Positions 56,953 through 64,000 of a stretch of 64,000 nucleotides of DNA are shown here, one piece after another. This DNA is from Hemileia vastatrix. Lineage: Eukaryota; Basidiomycota; Pucciniomycetes; Pucciniales; Zaghouaniaceae. The stretch spans positions 2,838,656 through 2,902,655 of the forward strand of contig JASXTE010000014.1 of the NCBI GenBank assembly GCA_030280995.1, in the 5' to 3' direction. Made by a program: the position numbers and the translations under genes. The notes below the pieces were generated by a model. It saw only the letters and a list, made by a program, of their open reading frames with translations. It searched no databases and had not been told where the DNA came from. Every line of letters begins with the position of its first letter. Position 1 is the stretch's first letter.

Positions 56953-59414
56953 AGCTCATTTTGAGAATTCAAAGACTTTTATTTGAACCTGTAATATCAC
57001 CTTTTGAAATAAAATGAAATAATATAAATTAAATTAAGATGTAAGGGAATACAATATACTAAAAAAAAAATACTAAACTAAACAAAATTAAATTAAAGAG
57101 AATAATAGCAAGTGAAATGAAATGAAATATAATATATTATAATACATTATTATATAGTATGATAGAATAAAATAAATATAAATTAGATCAAGTAGAATAA
57201 AATGAGGTAAAGTAAATATTTTTTTAAAAGGAATCATAAAAATTAAAGAAAATTTATAACTCATTAATAAACGTTATCAAAAAATTAACTTTTTTCATGA
57301 GCTAGGTTTTTCTCAAAGTAGTTGAAAGAATGTAGATATACCAATGCATTCAAATATAAACTACAGACAGACCTTGAAGCCTAATAATCTATTTATCAAT
57401 ATATATAGGGGTAAATAGAATAATCCTTCATGAATAGGGCTCTTATAGGCATCATTTGAAAAAAACTGAATAAAAATGAGTTTAATAGGTCTCTATATTC
57501 CCAGATACCTTTGTAATTAAGTTTAAAGCTTATCATTTACATTATATACCAGTTTATTCATTCTTAAAACTTTTTTAGAAAATTCAAAGACATTAAATAT
57601 GTTTAATGTTTAAGTTAAATTGAAGATTTCTCAGGATGAAATTTGAATTGGGAGTTTGATCAGAGATCAATCAAGACTGAAATTAAACTTGTGATAAGAT
57701 ATTAAAAATATATAAAGATATGATTCTATTAACTGAATGTTTTTTAAAAAAATAATTTTACTTAGGCAATTGAAGGATGAACATTAAAAAAATATATTTA
57801 AAAAATATATTTGAATTTATTGAAAATAAAATGAATTGATTTTTTGTAGATGGTTATATAAAAATTAAAAATTTATGTTCAAATTTAAAACATGTAAAAA
57901 GGTCTTGTATGAAATTTTAAGTGGAATTGCATGGAGATTAAGAACAACATTGTTAACACACAATCAGTTGACTATAGGAGATTGAAATTCATTAACTTCT
58001 TCCTAAAACTCATGTTTAACTTTGTGGAATAATATTTAATTATAGATTTTATTTAATGTAATTACCTTCTTCTAGTTTTTAATAAATATATTTGAGATTT
58101 TTGAGTTTTATTGTAGGTTTTTTTTCTAAAAAGATTTTATAGATAATAAAATTTGACTGATTTTTCAAAGATATTTATAAATATTATCCTCACAAAATGA
58201 AATTATAGGAAAGAATGAGTTTATTACTATGTATTGATTAATTTCAATATTTTATTACTTTTGATTTTTTCAATTTTATTATTGATATAAGTAGTAATAG
58301 CTTATGTATCTTGAATTAGTAAAGATCTATATAAAGCCTTAAACTAGTGTTTAATTTAAGTTTAATGTCAAATGAAGGTCTCCACTTTAGTATAACAGGG
58401 TGATGAATTAAAGAGCATAACTCATTATTAATATGATTGAAATAAAGCTGCTTCTGTATTAAGAAATATAAGATTAAAGTGAATTCTGATGTTTGGTAAT
58501 ACAATAGCGTCCACTCTATTATTTTTGAAAACTCTTATTTCATTTTCTCTCAAACAATTTTTCTAATTTTCTCACTCTTACTAGCATCTTTATATGTGAT
58601 CATATTTTCTCAACATATGTTTTTCTACCGTCCTTTCACCTTTTAATTTTCTCTCCTCCATTTTCTTTCACTTCCTATCCCACAAATCTTAGCCTGTTTC
58701 TCGTCCCATAAAGTAGCTCCCCACTCCTTCCAATACCCTTCAATCAACAATCAAACCCATTCTGATCCCTGTTTCTATCCTCAATTATATTTATGGCCTC
58801 TTTAAGCCTATTTTACTTCCCTCTCTACCCCTTTTTTTCAACACATATCTCCAATTTCTATTATCACCCTTTGCCTTTTTCTACACTTAAGTTCCCATAA
58901 ATCCCTTTTTATTTTCTTCTCAAAAAAATTCTCTTGGTTTCTATGATCTATAAAAGGCATAAATTTCTGGGGAAGTAATTAATAGGGATGGAAAGAAGTG
59001 AAAAGGGGTAGGGATGCTTTTAATGGGTCAGAGAGCTTATGATAGCAGAAGAAAGTGTTTAAAATTATGGAAATAATTTTATTGAGAGAAAATAAAGGAA
59101 ATGTTTAACAAGGGAATATTATTAAAGATAATTATTTATTTAAGAGAGAAGGTAGGAATGGAGAGGTAAGTAATAGTGTTCTACAAAATAAAATAATAAT
59201 AAAACATGAGAAATATGCTATATAGCATGGAAACCGGAATGGAATAAATTCAAAAAAACAAAGGGAAATCAAACAAACCAGTTTTATACTATTTATTTCA
59301 ATAAAATTTTATTTAAGTCTTTCTTACATATTTTAAAGATTAAGGGTTAATATATTGTAAAAAATACTATTACATGCATATCTTTTTTATTTACTGAATA
59401 GAAAACAGTATAGA
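56953..59414. other. No gene seen
   Basis: AT-rich to about 58500, then CT-rich (58500-58900) on the plus strand, then purine-rich. No frame with recognisable content. Confidence 0.45.
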
Positions 59415-59716
59415 TGTAAGCCGGTGGTTTAGAAGAAGGAGGGAAAAGGAGAAAGGAATAGAGAAAGGAAATGAAATAAAGAATTTATAAAAATTTAGAT
59501 TTAAAAAGCATAAGAAAGTTAGAGTGAGAAATAAGAAAATGAAAAAACAAAAGCTTGAGGAGTGACACAACGGGAGTTTCAATATATAATATTTAAAATT
59601 TGTAAGTTATGTATCAATGTGCGGTTCACAATTAGTATTATTAACAGACCTAGAGCAAACTTAGATATTTATATAAAATTTAGACTATAATTTTAGTACT
59701 AATAAAAGTAATAATA

Positions 59717-59914
59717 GGGGGTATCAATGTTAGAAACTTTTAATTATTTAGAAGGTATTTCACAGAACAAAAATAAAGCTACAGAATTGACATTATTTCT
59801 CTGTAAAAAGGTGTTTTGAGGGCACAATATGGCATATTTTAAATAATTATCATGGTTGATTTGGTGGAAAAAAGAGGTGTTTAGAAATAGAAGATTTCTA
59901 ACTTTGACACCCCC
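59717..59914. mobile_element. 198-bp non-autonomous DNA element, GGGGGTATCA ends
   Basis: Left end GGGGGTATCAATGTTAGAAA and the reverse complement of the right end GGGGGTGTCAAAGTTAGAAA form ~20-bp inverted termini. Flanks are TAATAATA and TAATAAAG (six of eight bases). It interrupts the element 3 LTR. The same termini bound the TET-type elements, so it may be their deletion derivative or share their transposase. Confidence 0.7.
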
Positions 59915-60234
59915 TAATAAAGGTATTATATTAAAAAAATATGGTTAAGTTGTGAGTGCATAATAAGTGATGAGGCTACAAGGGGATACCCAAGGCCTTT
60001 ATATAGGTAAGGGGCCCTCTGATGCGTCATAATAAAGTATATACAAAGAGTAATAAAAATATAATCACAATTAAATGATTCTGAGTAAGTATAAGGGGAA
60101 ATATGACAAAATTAACTAAAACACATGAGTTAGAGCCTAAATATCCACCAATTTAATCCCAAAAAGTTAACATAAAATTAGTGAGTAATTAAATAAGTTT
60201 GAGATACATAAAAATAATTAATTTAATTAAAAAA

Positions 60235-61083
60235 GGGACGATATTAGGACACACCGGCACACTCAACCAAAAGTGTTAGGTGCACGCCGGTGATGCTATT
60301 TTTGTCTGTTTTCAATTCAAATTTTTTCAATGTCTCATACTATGTAACAACATCCCTTAGATATATACATAATTCTTATGCTTGGTGTGCAAGTGTGATA
60401 TTATTACCAAATAGGGAAAAAAACACCCACTACTACAAATACATATGGTGTGCAAGTTAGATACTACTGCATTATGGGGCAACAAAAATATGTTTCCGGG
60501 CACTGTACAATCCTTTGTTAAATATGCAAGTATTACTTCAGTACAGGCTCAGTTTGTGGAAACTGAACTATAATATACATATTTAAGGGAATGATTGTAA
60601 AGTGCACATTAATTTAAGATTTCAGTGATTGCGCAAGGTTTAGAGTCACAAAATTATTTGCTCGTTATCATCATTTGACTCATATTGATTGCCATTACCA
60701 CACTTATAAGTTACAGGTGATAAAAACTAAATTAAATATGTATATAATAGTTCAGTGTCCACAAACTGAGCCAGTACTGAAGTAATACTTGCATATTTAA
60801 CAAAGGATTGTACAGTGCCTGGCAACATATTTTTGTTGCCCCATAATGCAGTAGTATCTAACTTGCACACCATATGTATTTGTAGTAGTGGGTGTTTTTT
60901 TCCCTATTCGGTAATAATATCACACTTGCACACCAAGCGTAAGAATTATGTATATATCTAAGGGATGTTGTTACATAGTATGAGACATCGAAAAAATTTG
61001 AATTGAAAACAGACAAAAATAGCATCACCGGCGTGCACCTAACACTTTTGGTTGAGTGTGCCGGTGTGTCCTAATATCGTCCC
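60235..61083. mobile_element. 849-bp long-TIR element with 8-bp TSD
   Basis: Ends GGGACGATATTAGGACACAC and its reverse complement. The inverted arms extend about 350 bp (60235-60590 and 60720-61083) with few mismatches, around an AT-rich ~130-bp centre. The 8-bp direct flanks TTAAAAAA (60227-60234, 61084-61091) are identical. No transposase. An 8-bp duplication is typical of hAT and of several other DNA transposon groups, so the superfamily is not settled. It sits in the element 3 LTR, so it is younger than that LTR. Confidence 0.85.
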
Positions 61084-61786
61084 TTAAAAAATGTCTTATA
61101 ATCTTTTTAAATAATAACCAATTTAAGTGAAAGATGAAAAATAACTTATTTTAACACGTGAAAAATAATGTAATTACATAATTTAGTATAAAACATTAAT
61201 AATCAATTATTTTAAATACTTTTATTAGTGTATTAATTAATTTAATTTAAAGTAAAAACTTATTATAACAAAATTACTAATTGTTTTCATAAAACATTAA
61301 TAATATATTTAAATAAGTGTTTTAACTTGTTAAATTTTTTGATGACACAATTGGGAATCAGAAAAAGCACCCAATATTATTGTTTAATAAGATATGTAAG
61401 GTTTTATTTAATATATAAATTTAATATATAAATTTAATTAATTAATTTAATTACATTATAAGTTAATTTTATACTTATTATTATAATATATGTTTATAAT
61501 TCATTAATTATTAATTTATATTTATTAAATACATAAAAATGTGCCATAATTTATATAATATAACATTTATTATGCTTAATTTTAATGTATATATAATTTA
61601 TATAATAATGAAATTAATATAATACTTATTTTATATATATTTAATAAAATATTTATATCATTTCATTATGCAATATAATATTAATTTATATACATAATAA
61701 GTATATTTTTGCACCCTCTTTTGGTTCCAGTAAATTGACATAAAATTTACTGGGCTCCTGGTATAGCCTGGCTGACACTCCCTCAC

Positions 61787-63404
61787 TCTAAAAAAAATGC
61801 TAAGATTTTTTTCTTCTTATACTTTTTTAACAGAGTAGGAAGATTTGAAATTTCTTTTCCAGGTATCCATGCATCATGTTCAGATGATTTGTTCTTATAT
61901 CTCAATAAATATTCAGTGCCTCTTTCATAAGTGATAATTCTATCATTGAGAATTTAATCAATTTCTGCAGTCTCTGTGACTTCCTGAGGGTTTTTCTTAA
62001 GTCTTACCCTTCTTTTGTGAAATAAGTCACAGTTGGAATTATAAGGTTTAAGAGAAGAAATGGGAAAAACAGGATGTTTCCTATCATATGGAGAATACAA
62101 TACAACTTCTACTGCATTATATCCAGTCATTCTTTTAACAATAAATGGTCCCACAAAAGGATCTTTCAATTTGTTGTTACCTTGTAGATTGAAATGGACA
62201 GTAGATATCAACACTTCATCACCCTTGTTAAATGTGTATTCTTTATGGGATTTATTCCATCTCTTTTCATATTCAAATGCTTTATCAATACATCTTTGAG
62301 AATGTTTTCTGCATAGCTGTTGCATTTGCATAAAAGAATTTACACCAGGGTGTAGTTCCAACTTAGGTAATTTATCATTGAGAATTTGAGCAGAAGTGTT
62401 TGGGACATAACCTAACCAAAGCTCAAAAGGCTTTTTCTCAGTGACAGAATGAACAGTGCTATTATATGCAAATTCAAGACCAGGCAATAGAGTGACCCAG
62501 TCATGAGTAAATCTGTCATTGTATTTATATTCTAATCCAAAGGCACAATACCTTCCAATAATATCTTCCAGAGTTTGAATCATTATTTCAGCTAAACCAT
62601 CAGTCTGAGGATGGTGAGCTGTAGACAATTTTGACTCACAGCCACAAATATCCATCAAAGAGGTCCAAAAATCAGATGTAAGTTTTGGATCTCTATAAGA
62701 GATAATGGCTTTTGGAAATCCAACAATATTAAACATGTAAGACCACCATAAGAAAGCTAATTTGTTTGTGGATACATCTTTGTGGGTGGGAATAAATTTG
62801 CACATTTTTTTGAATCTATCCACTATGACCTGACAAGAGTTATAACTGTCTTTACCTGCTACAGGAAGACCAGTGACAAAATTGATGTTAATGATTTGCC
62901 AAGGAGCATAAGGAGCTTCAATATTTTGTAAAAATCCTGCTCTTTTACCTTTCAATCTTTTAGATTTTTGACAAGAATCACAAGATTCAACATACAATTT
63001 AGTGTCTTCAGACATATTAGCCCACCAAGCAGTGTTTTTAATTCTGATAATGGTTTTTTCAAGATCAAAATGTCATGCTAATATGTCATCATGACATTGT
63101 TTTAAGATGGTTTCTTTCATGGAAGGAGGAATAACAATGACATTGGTCAGTTTTCTCCTGTAGTAAATATAACTATCTTCAATGGAAAACTTTCCTTTAC
63201 TCAAAGCACTCTGGTAATTTAGAGGAAGAGTTTTTATCAATGCTTGGATAGAAGCATTCTTTGGATCATTCAAGATTGTAACCAATTTATTAAAATCAGA
63301 ATCTTGATCATATGAATCCAGAATTAATTGTAAAAGTTCCTCTTCCATATCAACAATGTATATACCATGTATATGTACTGTATCATCTTCAGGTACATAG
63401 TGAT
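61787..63404 (-). pseudogene. pol: Element 3 pol, 5'-truncated (integrase to chromodomain)
   Basis: The minus-strand frame begins at about 63404 with YVPEDDTVHIHG, equal to element 1 pol residue ~827, just after RNase H. It runs through the linker, integrase and chromodomain to a TAG near 61801. In-frame stops lie in the zinc module (TGA near 63074, after ILA) and just before the chromodomain (TAA near 61953, in EID-stop-ILNDR). The integrase triad reads NINF for the first Asp block (Asp to Asn), SYRD in place of SDRD, and QTDGLAEIM, so at least two catalytic Asp are lost. The chromodomain sequence itself is well kept. Closely related to element 1. Confidence 0.88.
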
Positions 63405-63895
63405 AAGATGAGACAGTAATTAATTTATAGATTTAAGTGGACAAAAGGGACAATTGGACATGGACTGTGGACTGAAGAGGGACAGAAATATTATACCTGA
63501 TAAGATGAGACAGTAATTAGTTTATAGATTTAAGTGGACAAATGGACAAATGGACAAAAGGGACAATTGGACGTGGACTGTGGACTGAAGAGGGACAAAA
63601 ACTTAGAGAGAAAAGTATCGAGAGGATACGCGAAGTTAATAAACAATAATAAAATAAAGAATAGTGAAAGTGGATTTCATTGCTGTTGAAGAGCACACGT
63701 ACTATTTTACCTGATAAGATGAGACAGTAATTAGTTTATAGATTTAAGTGGACAAATGGACAAATGGACAAAAGGGACAATTGGACGTGGACTGTGGACT
63801 GAAGAGGGACAGAAACTTAGAGAGAAAAGTATCGAGAGGATAAGCGATGTTAATAAACAATAATAAAATAAAGAATAGTGAAAGTGGATGAAGAA
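63400..63895. repeat. Minisatellite with CTGATAAGATGAGACAG units
   Basis: Three units start near 63400, 63497 and 63712, each opening TGATAAGATGAGACAGTAAT and containing runs of a short AAATGGAC/AAAAGGGACAATTGGAC repeat and GGACTGTGGACTGAAGAGGG. The last two share a further ~100 bp (TTAGAGAGAAAAGTATCGAG). It begins exactly where element 3 is truncated. Confidence 0.8.
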
Positions 63896-64000
63896 ATGCA
63901 TAAGGTTCCTTCATCCATAAATAATAGTGCTCTATAACTAAGTTAGGTTAAAGAAAAAGGTGAAAATGCTTGGCTGCGTAGCCATGGTGATAAAAACTAA
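63896..64000. other. Window edge, nothing recognised
   Basis: Short non-repeated tail after the minisatellite. It contains AACTAAGTTAGGTTAAAG; no frame. Confidence 0.3.

Larger units (their letters stand above)
59415..61777 (-). repeat. 3' LTR of element 3, interrupted twice
   Basis: On the minus strand it starts at 61777 with TGTCAGCCAGGCTATACC and aligns in order with the element 1 LTR. Matches include the GCATAATGAAAT stretch, the TATA region (CTATATAAAGGCCTTGG, then TAGCCTCATCACTTATTA near 59970), the TTGTGTCACTCCTC block, and the CT-rich tail ending near 59415. Two insertions, 60235-61083 and 59717-59914, break it. Without them it is about 1.3 kb. Confidence 0.85.

Overview
The window looks like a gene-poor, very AT-rich, transposon-dominated stretch of a fungal nuclear genome. 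A rust fungus (Pucciniales) is my best guess. The grounds are short GT-AG introns of about 50-85 bp, Ty3/Gypsy chromoviruses with a C-terminal chromodomain, and repeated decayed genes resembling two families I associate with basidiomycetes, especially rusts: Tet-like 2OG-Fe(II) oxygenases (TET/JBP relatives) and a Myb/SANT-like coiled-coil protein. The lineage is inference. I see no intact host housekeeping gene, no rRNA and no tRNA.

Layout. 1-5 kb: two decayed multi-exon genes (A, B) whose splice sites and frame survive but which carry single in-frame stops. 5.6-7.7 kb: an array of about 20 palindromes of ~38 bp, spaced ~82 bp apart and folded into one large inverted repeat centred near 6537. 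8.4-9.5 kb (minus): TET-like pseudogene 1, then a ~246-bp-period tandem array (9.6-10.7 kb), a probable solo LTR (11.2-12.1 kb) and a field of CTGGCTGGCAGG-type inverted motifs (12.3-13.2 kb). 15.4-18.5 kb and 23.4-28.2 kb: two related elements carrying TET-like pseudogenes 2 and 3 on the minus strand. The second also has a convergent plus-strand Myb/SANT-like pseudogene and ends in GGGGTATCAA-type inverted termini. It sits between two ~1.5-kb inverted arms (21.56-23.3 and 28.2-29.7 kb). A more decayed relative lies at 32.2-34.8 kb.

34.9-52.9 kb is a nested pair of chromoviruses. The older element 2 (minus, 34947-52948, TSD TGTTT) was split in its leader by the young element 1 (plus, 42516-51690, LTRs of 1140 bp with two differences seen, TSD GCTTC). 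Element 1 has a long gag frame, then a single in-frame TAA, then a 1359-residue pol with protease, RT, RNase H, integrase and chromodomain. Both elements keep intron-like signals and a second, out-of-frame ORF at the 5' end of gag. This suggests a spliced, two-protein arrangement and is one of the two most interesting signals here.

53-64 kb: a ~100-bp-arm foldback, a second palindrome array (56596-56952, period ~53 bp) sharing its core with the 5.6-kb array, and a 5'-truncated third chromovirus (minus, 59415-63400). The LTR of this third element was hit by two non-autonomous DNA elements: 198 bp with GGGGGTATCA ends, and 849 bp with ~350-bp inverted arms and an 8-bp TSD. A minisatellite closes the window. 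Overall this is layered transposon debris. The paired palindrome arrays and the gag architecture most deserve follow-up.
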